Source: Craterostigma plantagineum (Eukaryota > Streptophyta > Magnoliopsida > Lamiales > Linderniaceae). Taken from it: 64,000 nucleotides of DNA. This document shows positions 46,518 through 58,044 of the stretch, one piece after another (the stretch's first letter is position 1; each line of letters begins with the position of its first letter). The notes under the pieces are model-generated. The model worked only from the letters and a program-made list of their open reading frames with translations, did not search any database and was not told the origin of the DNA. Made by a program: the position numbers and the translations under genes. Location of the stretch: positions 124,001 to 188,000 of the forward strand of contig JAPQWV010000636.1 in NCBI GenBank assembly GCA_027422505.1. The letters run 5' to 3'.

Positions 46518-47061
46518 GAATCAATTCGTTTCTGAGGTGTCCAAATTTGATTGGATCCTAAAAGGTTAGTAGCAAAGTAACTCCTGTTAACACGTGATAT
46601 ATCATGTATCACAGACTCTGATGTCTTAAACACTGGTTGGCTGGTGTTAGGGACTTGATCATCAAAAACCTTCTTTGGCCTCCAGGCATATCTAGATTTA
46701 TCAGTTCTCTTAAAAAAACAGTTTTTAGCATAATGACCGTGACGGCCGCATGAAAAACATTTAGGTTTTCTAACAGTTTGTGGTGCAGCATTTTCATGTG
46801 TCACGAAATATCCTATCAATGATTTTCCAATCTGTCTAGGAATACTGAGTAACATATCAAGATTTTGTTTTCCTTCAAGAAGTCTGTCGACAGTACGTAT
46901 TTTTTCTTCTAAGGAACTCTTGAGAACAGAAACATGTTTTGATATATCACTATTTTGCTTTTTAAGCTCTTCACAATTACATAAGGCCTTTTCTTCCTTA
47001 AGGGTTTCTAGCTCGGCTCTCAAGCATTCATTTTCTAGATCTGTTTGATGCTTCTCTATAG
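46518..47061 (-). pseudogene. Copia D gag C-terminal part with zinc knuckle
   Basis: A coiled coil (RAELETLKEEKALCNCEEL and following) is followed by a canonical CCHC knuckle, CFSCGRHGHYAKNCF, and a basic stretch KSRYAWRPKKVF. It runs open into the PR region. The upstream gag is separated by the gypsy solo LTR starting at 47067. Confidence 0.82.
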
Positions 47062-47899
47062 CTACGTGTAGCGACCCTAGCCATCGCCACCATTTCTAAC
47101 GTCATCCTAAGTGCCTAATGGCGTATTTAAATGAAGGAACTGCGGAAATGCGTATGAAATTTTTCATTTTTCATTTACATGACGGAACTCTGTCCAATAC
47201 ATGCCAAAAGAATGCTTCCGCGTCAAAAGAAATTCTTAGAGTTCTAATTACACACTAATCCTAATTTGTATTTACTCGGGGCGGTTGCGATGGCACAACA
47301 AAAGCTCCTATGCGCCCGGCCTCACAGGTCGTCATCCATACACACGCGTCCACCCCCAAAAGACATTCGGAAGCTTCGAAAGATAGGCCTTGCCGGCTAG
47401 GCGATCATGTACCGTGATCGTATGTACCTACAACACATAACATAAAGAAATGAGCCACCGAGGCTCAGTAAGTAGAAACTTATGCATGTATGCACGTGTC
47501 CCATCCCTGCAAGGGCAATCCACGCCAATGCATAAACTACTACGCAAAGGCGATCCGCGTCGATGCACTTAACACTCCGCAAGGGCGATCCGTGCCGATG
47601 CTCATCATACTCGTAAACCTCACTCAGGGCCCTCGGCTAATCTCACTATGCACCACAAATGAGCTCACGTCCACTAGGGACAAATATGACAGCGGTCCAC
47701 GTCGGATGGCCATACCTAGGATGCACACCGTTCCCCTAAGTTGCCATATGTACCCGGTCGTCCCCGATTGTCGGCGGTCGCTCACGCTGGTAGCCCACGC
47801 TGAGTTTGCCTACACCAGGGTTCCACCCTGTGTCGCTTATACCCTCACGCACCCTCCAGGGGTCTCCCTACCGCCACGAGCATTGCCCAATCATATCAT

Positions 47900-48165
47900 A
47901 AACATACATATACACGGCCCTTTCGCCAACGGCATTGCCCGAATATATTTCATTATATACATATTAATAATATATGTATACGGCCCTTTTGCCAACGGGC
48001 ATCGCCCAAATATATTTCATTAGATACATGATAATAATATATGTATACCGCCCTTTCGCCAACAGGTCTTCGCCCTACTATATTTCATTGCATATACAAT
48101 AATAGTAATATATGTATACGGCCCTATCGCCAACGGGTCCATCGTAATATACTTCATATACATAT
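47900..48165. repeat. Four-unit 66-71 bp tandem repeat in the gypsy solo LTR
   Basis: CGGCCC (CCGCCC once) followed by a TTTCGCCAAC-type block recurs at 47915, 47981, 48048 and 48119, alternating with ATATATTTCAT...ATACAT. Tekay-1/2 LTRs have a single equivalent region. Confidence 0.85.
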
Positions 48166-48659
48166 ACATATTTACATAATATTACGACGACGCTAAACGC
48201 CGCCCTGGTAGCATAGTGGACAGCCCTTGACTCAACTGCGAGTCGACAACACATGCCCATATCGGCAATGTATCAGTCGCTTTCAAGCGATACCTTATAT
48301 ACACATACTTGACTCATACAACCCTCCCACATATGATCGTGTATGCACGTGAGTATGAAAATGCAACAAATGCCATACGCACTTACCAAGAGACAGCATA
48401 TCAATTAGTCCACGTAAATCATGTAATCATCGAGGCACATAGTCACGTAATATCAAGCATACACAATTCAGGTAGGCATCGAAGCACCTAAAGTCTCGAA
48501 TTTCCTAAGTCCAACCCTTAGGCATAAAATACGAAGGTTAGTACCTAAATTAAAACTTGAGTGTCGCAATGTTATAGCTACTATCATTTCTAAGGATTAT
48601 TTAATTGGAAAGAGTTCGTAAAATATTTTTCCCAAGTTATAAACGCGTTCTAAGAATTC

Positions 48660-49655
48660 TAGTTGAGTTCGTGAAGTCTAGCTAAATTTCGCTAAGTATG
48701 GTCGCGAATTGGCCTTTTAATGATTAGGGGGTTCACTACTTGATCGGATTCGTAAAAGGTGATGGGTTCGTGAAACAAGACCCGCGAAGTTGCTTAGTTC
48801 GCCAACTTCGATAATCTCGTGAACTTTAGCTAAAAAGGGTTAAGTATAGTTCGCGAATTATCTCAAAGTTCTCGATTGGATTCGCAAAGTTCGCTTGATT
48901 CTTGAAGTGCACGAATTCGCGAAGCATGTTTTCGCAAAGTTGATCGGCCCGTGAAAATGGAGGAGTTCGCGAAATAGGGTTTGCGTGGATTCGCAACCCT
49001 CGTTAGGCCCGCGAAACTTCAGTTCGCAAAGTGGATTCGCGGCTTGTGTGAAATCGCAAAATATCTTCAATTCGCCAAATGATTCGGCCCGTGAAAGCTG
49101 CCGAGTTCGCAAAATGGACACGGCCCGTGAAACGTCTTTAATTCGCCAACTTCGCCGGGTTCGCGAGCTGCATGTGGATTCGCAAAACTCGTTTGAGTTC
49201 ATCAACTGGGGTTTCGCGAATTGTATGTGAATTCGCCATGCAGCCCGCGAAGTGCTTGGACCCGCAAACGCACGAGTTTGCAAACCCTCGATCGGCCCGC
49301 AAAGTTGGTGAGTTCGCAATGTGGGTTCGCGACCTATGTGGACTCGCAACCCTTGGACCCGCGAAATGTCTTCATTTCGCAAAGTTCTCCATTCGCAATC
49401 CTCGTGGAACTCGCAAAGCATGGAGATCGCAAAAGAGCGTGGCCCGCAATTTGTGAGAGTTCGTCAAGTTCCTCCAATTCGCAAAACTCTCGATTCGTAA
49501 TCTTCCACGAACCCACAAACCTCGGTCCGCCAACTGGATTCGCGAAGCATGACCCGTGAAGCTTGTTTAGTTCGCAAAAAATCTCTTTCCTCAGTTTGCA
49601 GAGTGTGTTTTGCGGCTCTTTTACATCGCACAACAACTCCCAATTCGCAAAGCTC
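48660..49655. repeat. CGCRAA word array in the gypsy solo LTR
   Basis: Nearly 50 words of the form TTCGCGAA, TTCGCAAA, CCCGCGAA or CCCGTGAA, hand-counted, about one per 20 bp, irregularly spaced. Confidence 0.85.
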
Positions 49656-50811
49656 AATTTTTACGGATCAAAAAGCTATTTTTCTCAACAACGTATTTGA
49701 AGGCCGTATGAATTTATGAACCCTAAAATCGGACCTAATCTTTAAACACTAATTTAGGGCAGATTATTTCATGCTAACCCTCCCTAATCGTGCTAGGCTC
49801 GGCACTTGGGACATAGAGTCGAGCGTTAAGAAGATTAGGACTGGAATTATATCTTCAATCCACGCATCCCATTTTCTCAAGAACACAATAAGGACTCTAA
49901 GAGTCGAAATTCCCTAAGAACTGATTTAACCATTAGGTCTTTGTGGATTACTAACTTAAACATGGTTTTCTAGTACCCGGAATTTTAAATTGTAGGGAAT
50001 TTATAGAGATTGCATACCTTCTTCAACCCAAGCTTCGATCTCTCTCCCTTAAGCTCGATTCAAGCAACTAGGGGTGATGATTTTGCCCAAAATCTTGATC
50101 TCACTCGGCTCCTTCTTTTCTTATTTCTTCTTCGTGCTTCACTCTCTCTCACTTTCTTTTTCTCACTCTCGTTTTCTAATGTGGGAGATGCTCAAGATAT
50201 TTTTGCTACCAAAGCATGGGGATGAGATCTAGGTTAACGTGTATTGCCGTTGATTTAAGGAGTTTTGTCCCAAGATTTTTATTTAAGAATTTGGACCAAT
50301 TAAAGTTCCTTTTTGGGTCTTAAAAACCTTGCACCACTTTTAATATTTTTGGGCCAAGCCTATGAATCATCTTGGGTTTAAGTTGGGATTAAATTCTATC
50401 CCAATCACACCCAAAGTCCAACTTCTATTCTTACCCACAAATATTACTTTGGGCCTAATTTGGAATCCCTTCCCTATTTCAATGATCTATATCCCAATTG
50501 CCATTACCATTATTTTATTATTTCTGCTTCCCTTATTTTCGGAAATGCACTATGTAACTTAAGTGTCATCTTGATCACAAAATTAATTGCACCTAATCCA
50601 CAAAAGTACAGTCCAATTAGTCACGTCGGCGCATGTTAGTTCACGAAATTCACATGGTCACGTATTTAATGTGCATAAAATTCATGAAATCACGTAGGCA
50701 CAAAATTCATATAATCACCTACGCACGTAGTTTATAAGTCGCATAAACATAAATCATGCTCGCAAATTTATTGGCTTCTAGTACTTACGAGGACCCGGGT
50801 GCTACACTACG

Positions 50812-52037
50812 TCATCTCTGCCTAACCAGACTCTTTACTTGTGAGTTGAGCGACTTAATCCTCCTTTCTGCGTTTTGTAATATTTCAAATATCTCTTCCT
50901 TTTCATCTACTTCAGGGATTGAGGAAGCGTTATCATGAGATTCATCTTGTCTAGCATATAATTCATTTAGAAAGAGTATTTTCTTAATAGTGGATGAAGA
51001 AGATACCTGATCATCATCATCGACCATGTAGGCAAGATCCTCCTCCTCTTCATTTTCGGCCTCTTCCCAGTTTGTGACCATGGCTTTCTGTTTCTTTATC
51101 TTTTTGTCACCATTTTCTATCAGGCAGTTTGAGGGAAGTAACCTGGCTTGTTGCATTTGAAGCATTTCTGCACATTGTTCCCGGATGATGATATTCCCTT
51201 GCTTCTTGGCTGGAACTTGGAGTTTCCTTTGAACTTTCTTCTCAGCCGAGATTTCTCATATTTTCTGGTCAGCATGGCGATCTACTGCAGTATGTTTTCA
51301 TTGGTTTCTTCTTCGCCCTCAGAGTCGTTTTCTTGTTCAGTGTTGAAGGCAGTGTTTGATTGACTTCTGATTTGAGGTTTTTCTTTGAAGGATATCTGAG
51401 TCATCTGGTACGTGGTTACAGATCCGATCAGTTCCAAGACCGAGAATTCGTCTAAGTCCTTCGCTTCGTAGATGGCAGTTACTTTGGGATTCCTTTCTCT
51501 TTGAAGAGATCTCAAGATTTTTCGCACCTTCTCACCATCTGGTATTTTCTTTCCCAACGAGAACATTTAATTGATGATGCTCATGAATCTTGCATACATG
51601 TGGCTTATAGTTTCGTTGTCCTCCATGTTGAACAACTCGTATTGATAAGTCAAGAGGGCTATTCTTTCTTCTACAACTCGAGTGGTTCCCTCATGTGTGA
51701 CTTGGAGCATGTCCCACATATCTTTGGCAGATTCACATGAGCTCACACGATTGTATTCTTCTCTTGTAAGCGCGCAGATAATCATGTTCTTTGCTTTGGC
51801 ATTTAGGGAGATTCCTCGCTTGTCTGTTGCGTCGTATTCAACACCTTTCTTTGTTGTTCCATTCGCCTTTCTGGGAATGTATGGTCCAGTGATGATGATA
51901 TCCTACAGATCATAGTCAGCAGCAAGCTGGAATTCCTTCATACGGTTTTTTCATATGGGGTAGTTAGTTCCATCGAACAGTGGTGGCCTGGAATGGGATT
52001 GTCCCTCTGCAAAAACATCAGAACTTGAAGAAGCCAT
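50812..52037 (-). pseudogene. Copia D gag N-terminal part
   Basis: Start at the ATG ending at 52037 (MASSSSDVFAEGQSHSRPPLFDGTNY, the usual copia Gag N-terminus), 45 bp after the primer site. A stop follows within ~30 codons, then the capsid region: VSSCESAKDMWDMLQVTHEGT, LLTYQYELFNMEDNETI and MYARFMSIIN (51785-51567), then LGKKIPDGEKVRKILRSL (51566-51282) and an acidic Asp/Glu-rich segment (51165-50812). Frames change between pieces. It continues at 47061 beyond the solo LTR. Confidence 0.82.
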
Positions 52038-52082
52038 TATATCTTTAACTCATGCTTGTTAGGCCCGTCGTTTGAGTAACCC

Positions 52083-52094
52083 GCTCTGATACCA
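52083..52094 (-). other. Primer binding site of copia D
   Basis: Element-sense TGGTATCAGAGC followed by GGG, two bases from the LTR end; complementary to initiator Met-tRNA. Confidence 0.92.
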
Positions 52095-52096
52095 AA

Positions 52097-53774
52097 TGAA
52101 GATATAAATGTGCCTAAGAGGGGGGGGTGAATTAGGCTTATAAAAAATTTATGCTTCTTCTTTTTCCAAACACAAGATGTAGTGATTAGGATATGCCTAC
52201 TGATGCTTGTTACGTGTATTCCTGATATATCCTAGTAGCGTCGGATGTATGTTAGGTCTGTCTAATAGTGAAGCGGAAATAACTGTAAAGTAAATGCGAG
52301 ACAGGATTTTTATAGAGGTTATATACCCAACTGGGGTTTACTCCTCTCCTAGGGATTTGCTTCCCAAGAGTTTAACCAATCACTATAATGCACCGTAGCT
52401 GGATACAAATCTGATTGATGCCCAATACACAATCGAAACAAGCAGAACACTAGAAATACTAGGTTACCACACGCTGAGTTTCGTTCCTCGGAATCTTCTG
52501 ATCACGACAGACACAGCTCACTACCGAAGGGCCCCCTGAACTCGTCCTTCCCTTCACGTGTGCGTAAACGTCGACCTTGCCTCCTTGGATTGATCTCATC
52601 CGAAGACAACACGTTCCAAGATTGAATATACGGTGGGAGGTTGGAATATCTTAGTGCGTTCAGTACTTCGCAAGTGATCGCTCAGATAAGCAGAGAGCTA
52701 TCGCAAATGTACGCTCAGGAATCTCTCAACAATATTTTCTGCTCAAGACGCTAAAAATTGAATGTTCGCAAATTGCTTCGTTAACTCGAAATTATGAAGT
52801 GTCTCTCATATATATAGTCCCTTTCATTCAACACTTTACATGGAAAGTCATATCACGAAGTTAATCACTAAATCAAGCATATGGCCCATGTAATTTTCGA
52901 GAGTCAATATGCCATGTTAATCATGCTTCTAGAGATCATCACAACGGTCATAAGCTCATTAAAGCATGATTTTATTCCAAATAAAAGCTCAAATTCGTTC
53001 TCAAGCATATTCAATCATTTCGCATATATTTACCATATCGTAAATTTCCATATGTGATTCCCTGCTATCAGTTTCTAGAATAAATCAATACAAATTTACT
53101 TTCCAAGTATAGCACATGAGGTAGCATCTGATCAGCACGGTTTCCATATACAGCTCATAATATTAAATCAATGCTCAACACATAGATCAGATCATAGCAT
53201 ATCTTATTCGAATTTTCATATCATTGCATAGCTTTCCATATTTAAAAGATATTTACCAATATTCGTATACTAGCACGTCATCCACAAAGGCAATCAAATC
53301 AAATCTTTCCCAAATATAATATTCCAATCAGTGTAAGAAAGATATCAAATTGATTTCGCACATTTAAATCAGTTGGATGCATGCAAACGATTTTCTACTC
53401 GATTTTATCCAGGAATAAACAAGTATCAGCGGATATATCACTTTCCATATATAAACAGCATATTTTCCTTTTATAACTCACTAGGATATCTCATGCGTAA
53501 TTTTCATATATAGCACAGAACGATATATCATATCACATGGGTTGTCTATGACATGCGATCACCTAGTTTCACCAATTAATCACAAAATCACATGTGAATC
53601 AAATTTTCGACAATTTAATCAATTTTAGCTCATATATAATGCATGGTCGAATATTATCATGAACTTAGACGTTATATTGATCACGGATCGAATTGCTTAA
53701 TTATAGACCTAACGTCATTATAATTACATTTTTCATCAAAACTTTATAACACTTATCGACCAATTAGGTCAACA
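52097..53774 (-). repeat. 5' LTR of copia D
   Basis: 1678 bp, same ends as 38913-40599. A TATA box on the minus strand is at about 52806-52817. Near the primer site a run of eight or nine G is flanked by GCCTAA (52112-52117) and TTAGGC (52132-52137). Confidence 0.92.
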
Positions 53775-53779
53775 ATAAC

Positions 53780-54459
53780 ATATATTTTATTTATTTTTCA
53801 AATATATGATATTTTCTTATAATAATAAAAGTAAATATTACTTTTTATTTTTGATATTGTCCTGCTAGTTTAATAAAATTATAATTAAATAATATGCTAT
53901 ATTTATGATTTGTTGATTTTTAAATATTAATAACTATAATATAGACTTCTTACTCTTTATAATATAAAGTTTTAATAAGTTAATTATGATATAATCTATG
54001 AATAAAGTTAATGGGTTGGAGTAAACATTATAGCAACTGTATTATTGTGTAAGGTTGGAAATGGTTACCATAATTAACACCTACCCTCATTAGAGCGCAC
54101 GAAATCATCTGTCCCACAATTTTCGTCCCCCTCTTTGAACACATCCAATTTATTTCTTGTTTTATTATGTTTGATATCCATGTCATATATTTTTCGATAA
54201 CCATAAGAATCATTTTTAACATAGTGGAACATAAAATGAGACAGAGATTGTGGCAGATAATTTCAACCGTCCTTAGAGCACCCGCTCGTCAACAATAAAT
54301 TTATGAGGGGCTTAGCAGTAATTTGCCTATCAGCCTATGTTCGTTCAAAGGACGAACATTTTTCCGCGTGGAAAAGAAAGTGCCTGGAAAGGGAAGAGCC
54401 ATGTTTACACAGTCAAAGTCAAAGAACCCCAATATTTCATCTCTATAAATACACACAGC
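53780..54459. other. AT-rich sequence with a possible core promoter
   Basis: The first ~220 bp are very AT-rich with no features. No credible gene; the two ORFs of 64-88 codons show no domain. TGTTCGTTCAAAGGACGAACA (split by a 7-bp loop) lies at 54338-54358, and CTCTATAAATACACAC (54441-54456) is a good plant TATA box. It could be leftover host promoter sequence facing right into the hAT-like insertion. Confidence 0.4.
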
Positions 54460-54874
54460 TAGAGCTGTCAATGGGTCGGTCGGGGCGGGCTGGCCCGCCG
54501 ACCGCCAAAGCCCGCTGTTTGGCGGGGCGGGGCGGATTAGCCAGCGAACTGGCGGGCCTCCAAAATTGAAGCCCAGCCCGCCCCGCCAGCGGCCAGGCCC
54601 GCGCGCCTTTATTTTTTTTTATATTTTTTTTATTTAAACTTTTTAATTAATTAACAATAATTTATATAATTATGTTATTTAAATATACATTAATTATGTA
54701 TTAATTAATAAATGAATCATTAAATATTTAATTATAATATTTAAATACACATTAATCATGTATTAATTAATAAATGCATCATTAATTATAAATAAAATCA
54801 TTAATTAATTTATCTATTTAAATAATTATATATTTAATTTATAAAATAAATTAACTAAAATATATGGCGGGCCG
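54460..54874. mobile_element. Left end of a hAT-like DNA element, interrupted by Tekay-2
   Basis: TAGAGCTGTCAATGGGTCGG followed by dense GGGCGGGC/GCCCGCC is the typical start of plant hAT-type elements. An AT-rich interior follows, then GGCGGGCCG at the Tekay-2 junction. The other terminus would be right of the window, so size, target duplication and coding capacity are unknown. Confidence 0.5.
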
Positions 54875-57800
54875 TGTCACGCCCCGACTACCTAACCGCA
54901 TAATCTAGCGCATATCTACGTGCCTAGCGAATTTGCAAGTAAAGAAGTGCACCGAAAACGCGTACAAATTTTTCATTTTTCATTCATGGAATGTAACATC
55001 GTTCTATACAAGACAAAAGAATGCATGTCGGACATTAGGGTCCAGACATGGTCTAACTACAACGGCGAAGGTGTATCGGCACAGCAAAAGCTCTTATGCG
55101 CCCGGCCTCACAGGTCGTCATCCACACACACACGTCCACCCCCAAAAGCAGCACGAAGCTCCAAAAGGTTGGCCTTGCCTTCAAAACGCGCTCACGTACC
55201 GTGATCGCCAGTGCCTACAACACACAACGTAAGGAATGAGCCACCGAGGCTCAGTAAGCAGAAATCATGCATGTGTGCGCGTGTCACTCCCCCGCAACGG
55301 CAATCCGCGCCGATGCATACAACACTCGCAAAGGCAATCCACGCCGATGCATACAACACTCGCAAAGGCAATCCTCGCCGATGCATATAACAATCGTACC
55401 AACATACTCAGACTAATGTCACTCAGCGCCCTCGGCTAATCTCACTATGCACCACAAGAGCTCACGTCCCTCAAGGACAACACGACAGCGGTCCACGCCG
55501 GATGGCCGAACCCTAGGATGCACATCGTTCCCCTAGGTCGCCATATGATCCCGGTCGTCCCCGACTGTCCGGCGGTCGCTCACGCTGGTAGCCCACGCTG
55601 AGGTCGCCTACACCAGGGTTCCACCCTGTGTCGCTTACACCCTCAGGTCGCACCCTCCAGGTCGCACCTTACCGCCACGGGCCATGCCCAAATCCTAACC
55701 ATAGGATATCAATATATATATCTAAAATAATAGTACGACGACGCTAAAACGCCGCCCTGGTAGCATAGTAGACAGCCCCTGACTCAACTACGAGTCGACA
55801 CACTTGCCCACATCGGCAAGTCCTCGTCGCGTACATGCGACACATCATTACGCACACTCAATCCCACGACCCTTCCTCACGAGTTCGTGTGTGCACGTGA
55901 GTATGCATATGCAGATGCAAGTAAATGCAACATAGGCTTACCACATATAAATACTTAAATCAATTTACGAAGTCATGAAACCACGTAAGCACGTAATCAC
56001 ACAAATTAGGCACGTAAAACAAGTTGTGTGCCGTAGTTGGACTTCTACTTACTTGTCGTCCGTAGATTAGCAGTCACCTGACCCGTAAGTGTTCCTAAGT
56101 CCCGACCTTAGGCATGAAAATTGGTGTCAGTGCGCTATTTTATTTAGTGGCTCAAGTATGCTAATCTCCAAACCCAAAATGTACATTATGGGTGTGTTTG
56201 TCTAATCGGTATTTCACGAGATTGGCTTCGGGTGAGCCTCGAGCTTGGTGTCGGAAAGATCTCGACATTTGTTTTGGTATAAAACTCGGTATTATACATA
56301 TAAAGGTTCGACATTTTAGATGGTGGACAAGGGTCTTCGACATTTATGATTGGAAATGTCGACATGAAGCTCACCATGAGTCTCGACATTATTAGAAATA
56401 AATCTCGAGTTGTATGGTAATTAGGTCGCGACATTTGAATTATTTAGAAATCTCGACACTTAGTAATCTCGACATTTTAACCCCAAATAAAATGACTCGA
56501 CATTTAACTCAATTAGGGTCTCGACATTTTTGTGAAGCTCGACATTCTTAGCTATCTTATCTAGACGTTGCATCTCGACATTTTTATAGATATTGGTCTC
56601 GACATTTATACTTCAGCATTTGAGTTAGAGAATATCGACATGCAACTCACACCGATCTTCGACATTTACAAGATGTCGATATGAAGGAGCTAATTATCGA
56701 GATGCATGAGGGTTTCGACATCACCTTTCGACATTTGATAAATCTCGGTTGCTTGGGAAGTTAGGTCTCGACATTGTTAATTATCTTAGCTCGACATTAT
56801 AGTTCGACATATGTACAAATGTCGACATTTGTTTGCGTAAGGATTCGACATTTTTTCTTAATACCATTTCGACATTTATCTCGACTTTTCATCAAGATGT
56901 CGATATGAATTTAAATGTATACCTCGACATTTTTAACTCGACATCTTTCTAATATTTCGACATTTGTGTTACTTAAAGATCTCGACATTTCAACAAAATG
57001 TCGATATGAATTCTAATGCACATCCCGACATTTTTAACTATCTTTGTTCGACATTTTAATTCGACATTTGTAGAAAATGTCGACATGACTACTCCCGACA
57101 TTTATATTAATTTCTTTGAGTTCGACATTTTATCAACATAGAAAGACTCGACATTTTTATTTCTTATCACTTCGACATTATGTTTCGATATTATATTCGA
57201 CATTTATCATCATCGTCGATTCTTTATCCCTACCGAATGAGGTTCTTAGCTTGTTCTTCCTAGAATTTCAAGCTCCATACCACATACTAAGCTACTTGAC
57301 CCATATTTGCTCAAACAAACATCCTTAGTACCAACCTAAGCTCAAAATTTAGCTATAAAATCTTAATAGCAAGAAATCGAAGTGGCTTAGAGAGTTGGCG
57401 TCACTTACTAATTTTCGAAGTCCAAGTTAACTTGAGGTGTTCCTTTCGTTGAAATCCTCTCGGCTTCTTTCCCTTCTCCTTTCTTCTTTCTTTTCGTGGG
57501 TTCTTAGTGTGGTGTGGAGTTTTGAATAATTAATTTGGGATATTTTTCCTTAGCTTATGGTATATGAGGCGTGGCTTTTCCTTGATTTTGGATCTTGTTT
57601 GCTAAACTTCACCTCTAAGGATATTGGGCCCAAGTTTGAGGTCTTATTTGGGCCTAAGTTTGGATTTAATTATAGCCCATTAGTAACTATAGTCCAATTT
57701 TCTCTCATGATCCAATTTCCTTGTCCAACTTTCGAAAATTCCTAAATAAATTAGGGGTCACTTGGTACGATTTAATTGTACTAAATTCAAGAAATCGCCT

Positions 57801-58009
57801 AAGCACGTAATTTTCCACACAATTTCAAGTAAGTCACATAAGCACTATTTAATCGCACCCAATTTCGTAAAACACGAAGCTGCACTTAAGTCATATTCAG
57901 CACATAAATCACGTTTATGCACATAATTCACCTTAATGCACATAATTCACGAAGTTACATTTTGCTAATTTATTGGCCCTAAATACCTACGGAAAACCCG
58001 GGTGCTACA
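54875..58009 (-). repeat. 3' LTR of Tekay-2
   Basis: 3135 bp, near-identical to the Tekay-1 LTRs. CGACAT array at about 56258-57203, 34-bp tandem repeat at about 55300-55400. Confidence 0.95.
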
Positions 58010-58022
58010 TCCTCCCCCCCTT
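58010..58022 (-). other. Polypurine tract of Tekay-2
   Basis: Element-sense AAGGGGGGGAGGA next to the LTR, same as in Tekay-1. Confidence 0.85.
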
Positions 58023-58044
58023 AAGGAGGATTTCGCCCCCGAAA

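Larger units (their letters stand above)
47067..50806 (-). mobile_element. Solo LTR of a Tekay-related Ty3/gypsy family, inserted in D gag
   Basis: 3740 bp, plus-strand TGTAGCGACCC to GACCCGGGTGCTACA, flanked by ctacg at 47062-47066 and 50807-50811. Blocks such as GCCCGGCCTCACAGGTCGTC, AGCGGTCCACG and CGCCGCCCTGGTAGCATAGT align with Tekay-1/2 LTRs, but the rest is diverged. No internal region remains. It carries a four-unit repeat near the inferred TATA region (47900-48165) and a CGCRAA word array (48660-49655) where Tekay-1/2 have CGACAT. Confidence 0.9.
38913..53774 (-). mobile_element. Ty1/copia retrotransposon D (Sirevirus-like)
   Basis: Complete outline on the minus strand: 5' LTR right (52097-53774), primer site, gag, pol in copia order, an env-like gene, polypurine tract and 3' LTR left (38913-40599). 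The target duplication ataac is at 38908-38912 and 53775-53779. A 3.7-kb gypsy solo LTR sits in gag. LTRs differ by about 7% over a 340-bp stretch compared by eye. Every gene has stops or shifts. LTR size, env-like gene and purine tracts fit Sirevirus. Confidence 0.93.

Noticed and set aside
54028..54222. 64-codon minus-strand ORF
   Set aside because: AT-rich, no domain, no supporting signals.
54303..54569. 88-codon plus-strand ORF as a host gene
   Set aside because: It runs from low-complexity sequence into the GC-rich hAT-like end; no domain.
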